Shown here one piece after another: positions 1 to 7,780 of a stretch of 64,000 bases of DNA. Position numbers and translations under genes: made by a program. Every line of letters starts with the position of its first letter. Positions within the stretch are counted from its first letter, which is position 1. The notes below the pieces were generated by a model. That model did not search any database, had not been told where the DNA came from, and saw nothing but the letters and a program-made list of their open reading frames with translations. This DNA is from Clostridia bacterium (GTDB lineage Bacteria; Bacillota; Clostridia; TANB77; CAG-508), in the NCBI GenBank assembly GCA_017430135.1, contig JAFRNM010000006.1, positions 1 to 64,000 on the forward strand, written 5' to 3'.

Positions 1-168
1 AAGCTCTTTTTGCTTCTTATTTTTTCAAATGAAAAATTTTTAAAAATTTACTTGTTCGGTACTATTCTTTAGGTTTAAAGAATATACCGCTTCGGTTTAT
101 TTCTCTAAAGGATATTTACTGTTTACTTTTCAATGTACTTTTTATTTTTTCGTTCGTCTCTTGCGAAC
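1..168 (-). other. Leader of a strongly expressed minus-strand operon (rRNA or tRNA operon suspected)
   Basis: No open frame is supported here. Read on the minus strand, this stretch follows a near-perfect promoter at 176-204 and contains small hairpins (for example CGTTCG/CGAACG at 151-169) and the phrase ACATTGAAAAGTAAACAGT near 120-137. That phrase resembles the TTGAAAACTGAACA sequences common in rRNA operon leaders and spacers of Firmicutes. The RNA gene itself would lie beyond base 1, so the rRNA assignment is an inference. Confidence 0.4.
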
Positions 169-175
169 GATTTGT

Positions 176-204
176 ATTGTACTATATTTTTTTGACATTG
201 TCAA
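176..204 (-). promoter_or_regulatory. Very strong sigma-A promoter reading out of the window
   Basis: On the minus strand TTGACA (199-204) is followed by a 17-base spacer and TACAAT (176-181). Transcription would start near 169 and run towards base 1. No protein gene lies in that direction inside the window, so this promoter serves something beyond the left edge, probably a stable RNA operon. Confidence 0.7.
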
Positions 205-285
205 CACTTTTTTAAAATTTTTTTAAAAAATTTTAAAAGTCGATTTTTATTGCTTTTTTATGCCAAAATAATATAGATTTTTGCC

Positions 286-348
286 TTGTTTGAGACATCA
301 AATACTCAAACAACCTAAATCATATTTTAATACGATTTAGGTTGTTTG
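286..348. terminator. Overlapping alternative hairpins, terminator-like
   Basis: A perfect 15-bp inverted repeat (307-321 with 334-348) is followed by a T-run on the plus strand. The left arm overlaps a second 9-bp stem (286-294 with 305-313), so the two hairpins exclude each other. It lies downstream of the minus-strand gene at 417-974 and upstream of the outgoing promoter, so it is probably a bidirectional terminator. The alternative pairing could also be an attenuator. Confidence 0.5.
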
Positions 349-416
349 TCAATAGTTTTTTTAATTATTTTTTAGGAAATTTTTTCTTTTATTGTTTTTA
401 CTTAAATTAGATAGGA

Positions 417-974
417 TTATTCTGCTTTTTGTTCTTCTTGTTTTGTCTTTTCCACTGCTTCTTCAACTTTATTTTCAGCTTCTTTTACTTCCTCTTTTTT
501 TACTTCTTGAACTTTTGCTTCTTCTTTTTTATTTTCTTCTTTCTTGTTTTCTTTAACTTTAGGCTCTTCTTTGATTTCTTTCTTTGCTTCTTCTACTTTG
601 GATTCTTCTTTAATTTCCTTTTCAACTTTTTTAGCTTTCACTTCTTCTTTTTTATTTGTAACAGGAGCTTGGTTTTGAACAACTACTATTTTTTCTTTCT
701 TTTTCTTACCTCTCATAACCCCTATAATCAATAAAACTACTCCTATAATTACTGCTGCTAAACAATAAATTCTTAATTGACTTGGTTCAATTTGAAATTC
801 GATTGCCATTCTTAATTGTGTCATCCATGATTCTGGTGACCCCATCCAAAAATATCCAACAATACCTGCTATTGTTGTAATTGCTCCTATCAATATATTC
901 ATTGCTTTACTTGCAATTACTAAAATTAAAAGTGCTACAGCTATAACACATGTAATAATCAACGCTACACTCAT
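417..974 (-). CDS. Membrane protein with Lys/Glu-rich cytoplasmic tail, function unknown
   Basis: About 185 residues. The start is placed at the internal Met (MSVALIIT) because GAAAGGGG lies about 9 bases before it; the longer frame's first Met has no such site. The first half has about three hydrophobic segments (residues ~2-25, ~25-45 and ~68-90). The second half is a low-complexity run of KEE, KVE and KKE units, likely coiled-coil or disordered. I do not recognise a family. It sits alone between the outgoing promoter and the ABC exporter operon. Confidence 0.6.
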   Translation of the reverse strand: MSVALIITCVIAVALLILVIASKAMNILIGAITTIAGIVGYFWMGSPESWMTQLRMAIEFQIEPSQLRIYCLAAVIIGVVLLIIGVMRGKKKKEKIVVVQNQAPVTNKKEEVKAKKVEKEIKEESKVEEAKKEIKEEPKVKENKKEENKKEEAKVQEVKKEEVKEAENKVEEAVEKTKQEEQKAE

Positions 975-1072
975 ACTTATTATCCCCTTTCTTTTTTTAC
1001 ATTTTATCATTTGATTTTGTAATTTTCAAGATTTTTTTTACATTTTTTCATTTTATTTTAGATAAGAAAAGA

Positions 1073-1104
1073 GACACTTCTTTAAAATGCTTTTTAGAAG
1101 TGTC
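1073..1104. repeat. Type C dispersed repeat, copy 1 (GTGTCCC core)
   Basis: Inverted repeat GACACTTCT (1073-1081) with AGAAGTGTC (1096-1104), followed by CCCAAAtgTC. It carries the AGTGTCCC core shared with at least seven other sites in the window. It lies just downstream of the ABC exporter operon end and could act as its terminator. Confidence 0.55.
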
Positions 1105-1146
1105 CCCAAATGTCTTCCTAAATGTTATAAATGTCATTTTCATTTT

Positions 1147-2970
1147 TTATTCTATTCTATCATCACATTCTTCAAACTGACTGTTATATAAATCTGCATA
1201 AAATCCTTCTTTAGCAAGTAGTTCTTCATGCGTTCCTTGCTCTACTATATCTCCGTGATTCATTACTAATATTAAATCTGCATTTTTTATTGTAGATAAT
1301 CTATGTGCAATTATAAAACTTGTTCTTCCTTTCATTAGATTATCCATTGCGTCTTGTATTTGTTGTTCTGTTCTTGTATCTATTGAACTTGTTGCTTCAT
1401 CTAATATTAGAATTTTAGGATCTGCAAGTATTACTCTTGCAATTGTCAACAATTGTTTTTGCCCTGCTGAAATATTGCTTGATTCTTCATTCAATATTGA
1501 CTTATATCCTTTAGGAAGTGTTTTTATAAAGTGATGTACATGTGCCGCTTTTGCAGCTCTTATTATTTCATCGTCTGTTGCATCTTCTTTTCCATATTTG
1601 ATGTTTTCTTGAACAGTTCCACCAAATAACCATGTATCTTGTAAAACCATTCCAAACATTTTTCTTAATGCTCCTCTGTCAAAGTCTTTTATATTGTTGC
1701 CATCTATCTTGATTTCTCCACCTAAAACATCATAAAATCTCATTAATAGTTTTACCATAGTTGTTTTTCCAGCTCCAGTTGGGCCAACAATTGCAATTTT
1801 TTGTCCTTCTTTTACATTGGCACTAAAGTCATTTATTACTATTTTATCTTTATTGTAACCAAATTTTACATGATCAAATTCTATGTTTCCTTTTAATTTC
1901 GATGTATCTGTTATTCCATTTAATGTTTCAGGTTCTTCCTCTTCTTCTAAAAATTCAAATATTCTTTCTGCAGCAGCAATCATTGCTTGTAACATACTTG
2001 AAATTTGAGCAATTTGACCTATTGGTTGTGTAAATTGCCTATTATATTGTATAAAACTTTGAATGTTTCCAACTGTAATTTTACCTTGTATTGCAAAATA
2101 TCCACCTACTACAGCAACTCCAACATAACCTATATTTGATATAAAATTCATAATTGGGTGCATTAAACCAGATAAGAATTGAGATTTCCAAGCTGATTTA
2201 TATAGTTTTCCATTTGAAGTTTTAAACTCTTTTAAAACTTTTTCTTCACTATTAAATGCTTTTACAATATTTAATCCACTATATATTTCTTCTACTTGGC
2301 CGTTTACATGTGCCAAATAATCTTGTTGCATTTTAAAATATTTTTGTGATTTTTTTGCAACCATTCCAACTATAAAGCCTGATACTGGAAGTATTATTAT
2401 AGATATTAATGTCATTTCCCAACTAATAGAAAACATCATTATAAGTATTCCTATTATTGTACAGATTGATGTAATTATTTGTGTTACGCTTTGGTTTAAG
2501 TTCATGCTTAGTGTGTCTATATCGTTTGTGACTATTGAAAGAACTTCACCGTTAGTCTTTTTGTCAAAATAATTCATAGGAAGCTTGTTTATTTTTTGAG
2601 CCAACTGATTTCTTAAATTATATGTAAGTTTTTGAACAACACTTGTCATAGTAAAACCTTGAACAACAGAGAATATAACGCTTATTACATATAAACCAAG
2701 CAATGTGAATAGTATTTGCGCTATTTTGCCAAAGTCTATTCCTGTTGCTCCAGAAAGTTTTCCCATCAATCCCGAAAATATTTCTGTAGTTGCATTTCCA
2801 AGTATTTTAGGTCCTACTATTGTAAATATTGTACTTCCTATTGCAAATATTAAAACTATTAAAAGTTTAATTTTATATTGTGCTAGATAGTTTTTTATAA
2901 GTTTTTTTGTTGTTCCTTTAAAATTCTTTGCTTTTACTACTGGTTTTCCTCCATCTCTTGGTCCTGGCAT
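1147..2970 (-). CDS. ABC exporter subunit, consensus-site half
   Basis: A 607-residue half-transporter: an N-terminal six-helix exporter domain (~residues 25-340), then a nucleotide-binding domain. Walker A GPTGAGKTT is near residue 395, Walker B ILILDEATSSID has an intact catalytic Glu, and the H-loop is IAHRLS. The signature motif is ISAGQ instead of LSGGQ. The ATG overlaps the stop codon of the upstream 757-residue subunit (TAATG) and GGAGGTGATG precedes it, so the two are translationally coupled. Heterodimeric exporters of this type (BmrCD or TM287/288 class) usually move drugs or lipids. The substrate here is unknown. Confidence 0.9.
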   Translation of the reverse strand: MPGPRDGGKPVVKAKNFKGTTKKLIKNYLAQYKIKLLIVLIFAIGSTIFTIVGPKILGNATTEIFSGLMGKLSGATGIDFGKIAQILFTLLGLYVISVIFSVVQGFTMTSVVQKLTYNLRNQLAQKINKLPMNYFDKKTNGEVLSIVTNDIDTLSMNLNQSVTQIITSICTIIGILIMMFSISWEMTLISIIILPVSGFIVGMVAKKSQKYFKMQQDYLAHVNGQVEEIYSGLNIVKAFNSEEKVLKEFKTSNGKLYKSAWKSQFLSGLMHPIMNFISNIGYVGVAVVGGYFAIQGKITVGNIQSFIQYNRQFTQPIGQIAQISSMLQAMIAAAERIFEFLEEEEEPETLNGITDTSKLKGNIEFDHVKFGYNKDKIVINDFSANVKEGQKIAIVGPTGAGKTTMVKLLMRFYDVLGGEIKIDGNNIKDFDRGALRKMFGMVLQDTWLFGGTVQENIKYGKEDATDDEIIRAAKAAHVHHFIKTLPKGYKSILNEESSNISAGQKQLLTIARVILADPKILILDEATSSIDTRTEQQIQDAMDNLMKGRTSFIIAHRLSTIKNADLILVMNHGDIVEQGTHEELLAKEGFYADLYNSQFEECDDRIE

Positions 2971-5237
2971 TACACATCACCTCCTAATTCTTTTTCGGAA
3001 AGTTGTGATAATGCTATTTGTCTATATGTTTCATTATCTTTCATTAATTGTTCATGTTTTCCAATTCCAACTACTTTTCCTTCTTCCATAACTATTATTT
3101 GGTCTGCATTAAGAATAGTGCTTATTCTTTGAGCTACTATTATAACTGTCTTATTTTTTGTTTTTGCTGACAAAGCTTCTCTTAATTTGCTATCTGTTTT
3201 AAAATCTAACGCTGAAAAACTATCATCAAAAATAAATATTTCTGGGTCTTTAGCAATTGCTCTTGCTATGGCTAATCTTTGTTTTTGACCTCCAGACACA
3301 TTGTTTCCAGATTGAGCAATTGGTGATTTATATTTTTCTTCTTTGCTATCTATAAATTCTTCTGCCTGTGCTATTTGCGCAGCTTCTATCATTTTTTCAT
3401 CACTCATATTGTCATCTGAATATTTTATGTTTGATTCAATCGTTCCTGCAAAAAGCACTCCTTTTTGAGGTACTAAGCCTATAATATCTCTTAATTCTTT
3501 TTGTGATACATCTTTTATATTAACACCATCTACCAATATTTCGCCTTCTGTTGTATCATAAAATCTTGGTATTAAGTTTACTATTGTAGATTTTCCACTT
3601 CCTGTACTTCCAATAATCGCTGTTGTTTTACCAGGTTCAGCTGTAAAATTGATATCCTCTAATATTTCTGTATCTGCATCTGGATATCTAAATGATACAT
3701 TTTTAAATTCAACTAATCCTTTTTTGTCTTTGTTAAATTCCTTTGTTTCTTCCTTATCTTTAATGCTAGGATCTGTTTCTAATACTTCTACAATTCTATT
3801 TGCAGAAACTGAAGCTCTTGGTAGCATTATTGATAACATTGAAATAAATAAGAAACTTATTAATATTTGCATTGTATATTGGATAAATGCCATCATATCT
3901 CCAACTTGTAAAACTCCTTGGTCTACGTTTTGACCGCCAAACCATATTATTAATAGCATTGTTGAATTCATTATAAACATTAATAATGGCATCATCATTG
4001 ACATTACTCTGCTTATAAATGTATCTGTTTTTCGTATATCCATATTAGCTTTTTCAAATCTAGCTTCTTCTTTTTTCTCTTTATTAAATGCTCTAATTAC
4101 AGGTAATCCTGTTAATATTTCTCTAGATACAAGATTAATTCTATCTATTAAAGATTGGAATTTTTTGAATTTTGGCATAGCAATAATAAATAATGTTCCT
4201 ATTATAAATAATATTGCAAGTATTGCTACTCCTATAATCCAAGCCATTGAATTATCACTTTGTGTTAGTACTTTTATAAATGCTCCTATTCCCATTATTG
4301 GTGCATATACAAGTACTCTAAACATCATTGCAATTAGTGATTGTATTTGTTGTATATCGTTTGTACTTCTTGTAATTAGTGATGCTGTGCTGTATTCAGT
4401 TAGTTCAGCACGAGAAAAACTTAGTACTTTTTTAAATACTTTTTCTCTTAGTGTTTTTCCTAATTTTGCTGCTACTTTTGCTGATAAGAACATAATTAGA
4501 ATAGCACTAATCATGCTAATTGACGCTACTCCAAGCATTTGTATTCCAGCCATAAAAATATAATCATTTTGTAATTTTTCTGTGTTTACTCCTTGACTTT
4601 CATATATTGTTTTTACAGAGGAAACTGCTGCTTGTTCTTTTATTGAATCAGGCATTGATTCTATTTGCAAATTAAATTGTTCTATTATTTGAGTAAGTTG
4701 TTCTTTAGGCATTGTTTTGATTATTTCAATTAATGAAAGATTTGTTATTATTTGTTTTTGTGGTTCTGGAATATTTTCTAGCATTTTTTCTTTTATTTGG
4801 TTTGCTTTTTCTTCATCTAATATTGTTGCTAATTCCATTATTGGCGATGTTAAAAGTTTTGTTAGTTCGCCTTGTTTTTGCTCATCTATATTATTTAATG
4901 TATATAAGATATTATTTTTTACTTGATAGTCTTTTCCAAAATATTTTTCTATTTTTTCTGTTTCATCTTTTGTTTGAATATCTCCTACCAATCTATAATT
5001 TTTTATAATGTTATTGTAATCTTCTTCGGATGAAAATATTTTTATTAATTCCATATTTTCTTTTGTTATTACTTCTGGAATTGGTGTTTCTATTCCACCT
5101 GCTTGTATTCCGTTATTTACTATTTTTGATGTAAAGTCTGGTAATGATAAGTCTGTCCACGCTTGTATGCATAGTAATAATACTATCATTACTACTGCTA
5201 TCCATGATTTTTTTAGATTTTTTAATACTTTTAGCAT
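2970..5237 (-). CDS. ABC exporter subunit, degenerate-site half with large extracytoplasmic insertion
   Basis: About 755 residues from the start MLKVLKNLKK, which has AAGGAGAT just upstream; the frame extends further but without a better site. A long polar segment of about 200 residues separates the first transmembrane helix (~13-33) from the second (~235-255), so a large domain probably faces outside. In the ATPase domain Walker A (GSTGSGKST) and signature (VSGGQ) are canonical. Walker B ends in FDDS (Asp for the catalytic Glu) and the H-loop reads VAQRIS (Gln for His). These changes mark the degenerate half of a heterodimeric exporter and match the odd ISAGQ signature of the partner. Confidence 0.9.
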   Translation of the reverse strand: MLKVLKNLKKSWIAVVMIVLLLCIQAWTDLSLPDFTSKIVNNGIQAGGIETPIPEVITKENMELIKIFSSEEDYNNIIKNYRLVGDIQTKDETEKIEKYFGKDYQVKNNILYTLNNIDEQKQGELTKLLTSPIMELATILDEEKANQIKEKMLENIPEPQKQIITNLSLIEIIKTMPKEQLTQIIEQFNLQIESMPDSIKEQAAVSSVKTIYESQGVNTEKLQNDYIFMAGIQMLGVASISMISAILIMFLSAKVAAKLGKTLREKVFKKVLSFSRAELTEYSTASLITRSTNDIQQIQSLIAMMFRVLVYAPIMGIGAFIKVLTQSDNSMAWIIGVAILAILFIIGTLFIIAMPKFKKFQSLIDRINLVSREILTGLPVIRAFNKEKKEEARFEKANMDIRKTDTFISRVMSMMMPLLMFIMNSTMLLIIWFGGQNVDQGVLQVGDMMAFIQYTMQILISFLFISMLSIMLPRASVSANRIVEVLETDPSIKDKEETKEFNKDKKGLVEFKNVSFRYPDADTEILEDINFTAEPGKTTAIIGSTGSGKSTIVNLIPRFYDTTEGEILVDGVNIKDVSQKELRDIIGLVPQKGVLFAGTIESNIKYSDDNMSDEKMIEAAQIAQAEEFIDSKEEKYKSPIAQSGNNVSGGQKQRLAIARAIAKDPEIFIFDDSFSALDFKTDSKLREALSAKTKNKTVIIVAQRISTILNADQIIVMEEGKVVGIGKHEQLMKDNETYRQIALSQLSEKELGGDV

Positions 5238-5270
5238 TGTATCTCCTTTCTTTCTTAAATTTCTCATAAA

Positions 5271-5315
5271 ATTACGCTGCGTTACTATTTTATGTAACAC
5301 AGCGTAATTTGTCAA
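5271..5315 (-). promoter_or_regulatory. ABC exporter promoter overlapped by a 15-bp operator palindrome
   Basis: The minus-strand promoter is TTGACA (5310-5315), a 17-base spacer, then TAAAAT (5287-5292). An inverted repeat of 15-base arms with one mismatch (5271-5285 with 5294-5308, containing TTACGCTG/CAGCGTAA) covers the spacer and flanks the -10 box. This is the geometry expected for a TetR- or MarR-type repressor. No such regulator gene is adjacent. Confidence 0.7.
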
Positions 5316-5344
5316 CATTATTTTTGTAAATTTTTTGTGTCCAA

Positions 5345-5995
5345 TTACATTTTTCTGAACACACCAGCAACTTTTCCAAGAATTTCACAATTTGGAACAA
5401 TTATTGGATCCATTGTGTGGTTTTCTGGTTGAAGTCTTATATGGTCAGTTTCTTTGTAGAATGTTTTAACTGTTGCTTCTTCTCCTATTAGAGCCACTAC
5501 TATTTCTCCATTGTTTGCATTGCTTTGTCTTTTTACTAATATGTAGTCCCCATCTAAAATTCCTGCTTCTATCATACTTTCTCCTCTAACTGTAAGCATG
5601 AAACTCTCTGAATTTCCTACAAAGTCTATTGGAATTGGGAATGTGTCTGTTATGTTTTCTACTGCTAATATTGGTTCACCTGCTGTTATTTTTCCTATGA
5701 TTGGAACATCTACTAATTCTCTTTGTGTATAGAAGTCTTTGCTAGACATTATTTTTGATTCTCCAGCACTTCCTTTTAATAGCCTTAATGTTCTTCCTTT
5801 TTTATCTTTCTTTTTTATATATCCTTTTTCATCTAGTCTTGCTAAATATCCATGTACTGTTGCTGTTGAGTTTAATCCAACTGCTTTTCCTATTTCTCTT
5901 ACTGATGGTGGGTATCCTTCTGTAAGTATTTGTTTTTCAATGAATTTTAAGATTGCTTTTTCTCTTTTATTTAATTCTTCTCTTTTTCTAGGCAT
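5345..5995 (-). CDS. lexA: LexA SOS repressor
   Basis: 216 residues. An N-terminal winged helix (residues ~1-72) is followed by an S24 autoprotease domain. The cleavage bond is A105-G106 (ITAGEPI), the catalytic Ser is S140 (RGESMIEAG) and the catalytic Lys is K177 (ATVKTFY). The length is normal for the family. AGGAGTGA lies 8 bases before the ATG. LexA represses DNA-repair genes until RecA filaments trigger self-cleavage. It has its own promoter (6029-6057). I saw no classical CGAAC-N4-GTTCG box near it. Confidence 0.96.
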   Translation of the reverse strand: MPRKREELNKREKAILKFIEKQILTEGYPPSVREIGKAVGLNSTATVHGYLARLDEKGYIKKKDKKGRTLRLLKGSAGESKIMSSKDFYTQRELVDVPIIGKITAGEPILAVENITDTFPIPIDFVGNSESFMLTVRGESMIEAGILDGDYILVKRQSNANNGEIVVALIGEEATVKTFYKETDHIRLQPENHTMDPIIVPNCEILGKVAGVFRKM

Positions 5996-6028
5996 TTCAA
6001 AATCACTCCTATTACTATATTTTTACAT

Positions 6029-6057
6029 ATAATATCACACAAACAAAAAAATGTCAA
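6029..6057 (-). promoter_or_regulatory. lexA promoter
   Basis: TTGACA (6052-6057), 17 bases, TATTAT (6029-6034) on the minus strand, about 30 bases upstream of the lexA start. Confidence 0.65.
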
Positions 6058-6095
6058 ACATTTTTTTGAAATTTTATGAATATTTGAATCTTCTT

Positions 6096-6128
6096 GGTTG
6101 TTTTTTGTAAGTGTCCCAAAAAGTAACC
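6096..6128. repeat. Type C dispersed repeat, copy 2
   Basis: Core AAGTGTCCC (6109-6117) between imperfect complementary arms GGTTGTTTTTT (6096-6106) and AAAAAGTAACC (6118-6128). Confidence 0.6.
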
Positions 6129-6143
6129 CAAATTTGAAATGGA

Positions 6144-6170
6144 AAAGAGGGCTTGAATCAAGCCCTCTTT
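6144..6170 (-). terminator. Terminator of the beta-CASP hydrolase gene
   Basis: AAAGAGGGCTT (6144-6154) pairs with AAGCCCTCTTT (6160-6170), 25 bases beyond the stop codon of the minus-strand gene. The U-tract is short. Confidence 0.65.
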
Positions 6171-6194
6171 GTACTTTTTGTTCCTCCTACTTTA

Positions 6195-7613
6195 TTAAAT
6201 AAATTTGGTTGCTAACGGTCGAACGATACCCCACGGGGATATTCTGAAAAAATAACTTCTGTCGAGAACAGCAACATTTTTGGCTTGTGTTTCTGCGACA
6301 ATCTTTTCAGCAAATAAGTCTTTTACATCTGATTCGCCATGATTTACTAACACTGCTTTGAGGTCAGTGAATTGATTTAAAAAATCAATCATTTCATCTG
6401 CCTTAGCGTGAGCAGAGAATTCTGACGTATACTGAACTTCGGCATACTTTTTAAATAGCATACCTGAAATTTTAACGAAATCGCCCACAGGTTTTTCCTT
6501 TAGCATACGTCCCAAGCTTCCTTCGAAAAGAAAACCAGTAAAGTGGATTAATGTTTTCGAATCTCCCACAAACTTTTGGAAATAGAGAGGTGCAGGTCCA
6601 TATGTGCCTGCCCCTGATGTTGTAACGATAATCTTGGTTTCCGTTGAATGTAAGACCTTATCCCTAATGTCGTCATCCACGTATACAACGTCATGAGGAA
6701 GAAAATCCGTTGAAAATCCCTTCAGCCCAAAACCATCTTTGAGATATATATGAGTGTACTTAATGGCAAGTTTTCCATCAAAGTAGATCGGAATTGACCT
6801 GTCAAGTTCACCGCTATCTTGCATATCCCTTAAGATTTTTAATACTTCCTGACTTCTTCCAAGAGAGAAGACTGGAATGATTATTGTTCCTCCATCGGCC
6901 ATCTTTTTAGTGACATTTTCCTTGAAGCACGGTACAATTTCATCACTATTCATGTTACCGTATGTGCTTTCCTGAATTATAGTTACAGGTAATTTTTTTA
7001 CCCAATCAGGAAGTTTCGGAACATCAAAGAACATGTTCCTGTTGTTGTAATCTCCTGTAAAAAGAAGATTTATTGGTTCCTCATTTTCGTACTGAATCTG
7101 AAGCAGAATCAGCGCAGCTCCGAGAAGATGCCCATTGGGGAAAAAGGTTGCCTTAATGTAACTGTTGATTTTTTTTGTCTTTCCATAATCAACTTCTTCC
7201 AATAAAGCAATTGTCTCCTGAACGTCTACCTCTCCATATAGCTGGCGCTTGTTGTTCCGTTTTGCTGTATCCTTTAACACCTTGCAGCTATCTGCCAGTG
7301 CCAAAGGCATGAGAGTTTTTGTTGCTGGAGTACATAAAATTTGACCTCTGTATCCTTTCTTTACCAATAACGGTAATCTTCCAGTGTGATCCACGTGATT
7401 GTGGGTGACAAGCACGCAATCAATTTTTTCGGCATCAAACGGAAAATGGTGATTTAATTCATCATTTTCTTTTTCCTGAAACAATCCGCAATCTACAGCG
7501 ATCCGAAATGTTTCATTTACGGCAGGTATCTTGACCACTAAAAAGTTACAAGAACCAGTTACCTCGTTGTGAAGTGCCATCACATCGACATAACATTTGA
7601 GCTTAGTACCCAT
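6195..7613 (-). CDS. Beta-CASP metallo-beta-lactamase-fold hydrolase (RNA-processing type)
   Basis: About 472 residues from the ATG preceded by GGGAGGG (start MGTKLKCYV; the longer frame lacks a site). The MBL metal motif is THNHVDHTGR, with further ligands in FPNGHLLGA and FTGDYNNR. Beta-CASP motifs follow: ESTYGN, PVFSLGRSQE, TTSGAGTYGP, SAHAKADEM and VNHGES. Such proteins are usually RNA exo- or endonucleases (RNase J / YSH1 type). Exact substrate is unknown. G+C and codon choice (CGC, GTG, CTG) differ clearly from the flanking lexA and efp, suggesting acquisition. It has its own promoter and terminator. Confidence 0.85.
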   Translation of the reverse strand: MGTKLKCYVDVMALHNEVTGSCNFLVVKIPAVNETFRIAVDCGLFQEKENDELNHHFPFDAEKIDCVLVTHNHVDHTGRLPLLVKKGYRGQILCTPATKTLMPLALADSCKVLKDTAKRNNKRQLYGEVDVQETIALLEEVDYGKTKKINSYIKATFFPNGHLLGAALILLQIQYENEEPINLLFTGDYNNRNMFFDVPKLPDWVKKLPVTIIQESTYGNMNSDEIVPCFKENVTKKMADGGTIIIPVFSLGRSQEVLKILRDMQDSGELDRSIPIYFDGKLAIKYTHIYLKDGFGLKGFSTDFLPHDVVYVDDDIRDKVLHSTETKIIVTTSGAGTYGPAPLYFQKFVGDSKTLIHFTGFLFEGSLGRMLKEKPVGDFVKISGMLFKKYAEVQYTSEFSAHAKADEMIDFLNQFTDLKAVLVNHGESDVKDLFAEKIVAETQAKNVAVLDRSYFFRISPWGIVRPLATKFI

Positions 7614-7647
7614 ACAAAAAGTACCCTCCCTTTTGTTAAAAATTTTT

Positions 7648-7706
7648 AACAACATTTGGTAAAACATTGTTGTTTTTATTTTACTATCTTTATAAATTTA
7701 TGTCAA
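7648..7706 (-). promoter_or_regulatory. Promoter of the beta-CASP gene with possible operator
   Basis: TTGACA (7701-7706), 17 bases, TAAAAT (7678-7683) on the minus strand. Just downstream, over the expected start of transcription, lies the inverted repeat AACAACA (7648-7654) / TGTTGTT (7668-7674), which could be a repressor site or a leader hairpin. Confidence 0.6.
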
Positions 7707-7742
7707 TTGTTTTTACTAAATTATCTATTTTTTATACAACGC

Positions 7743-7769
7743 AAAAAGCCGACTATTAGCCGGCTTTTT
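7743..7769 (-). terminator. Terminator of the Clp-M41 fusion gene
   Basis: AAAAAGCCG (7743-7751) pairs with CGGCTTTTT (7761-7769), 12 bases after the minus-strand stop codon, with a U-tract formed by the arm. Confidence 0.85.
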
Positions 7770-7780
7770 GTTTTAAGCAA

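Noticed and set aside
429..734. Plus-strand 101-residue open frame rich in Phe
   Set aside because: It is the mirror of the Lys/Glu-rich tail of the minus-strand gene at 417-974, is almost only Phe/Leu/Cys, and has no ribosome site.
5996..6060. LexA box at the lexA promoter
   Set aside because: I looked for CGAAC-N4-GTTCG or close variants here and upstream of uvrA and found none. The lineage may use another operator.
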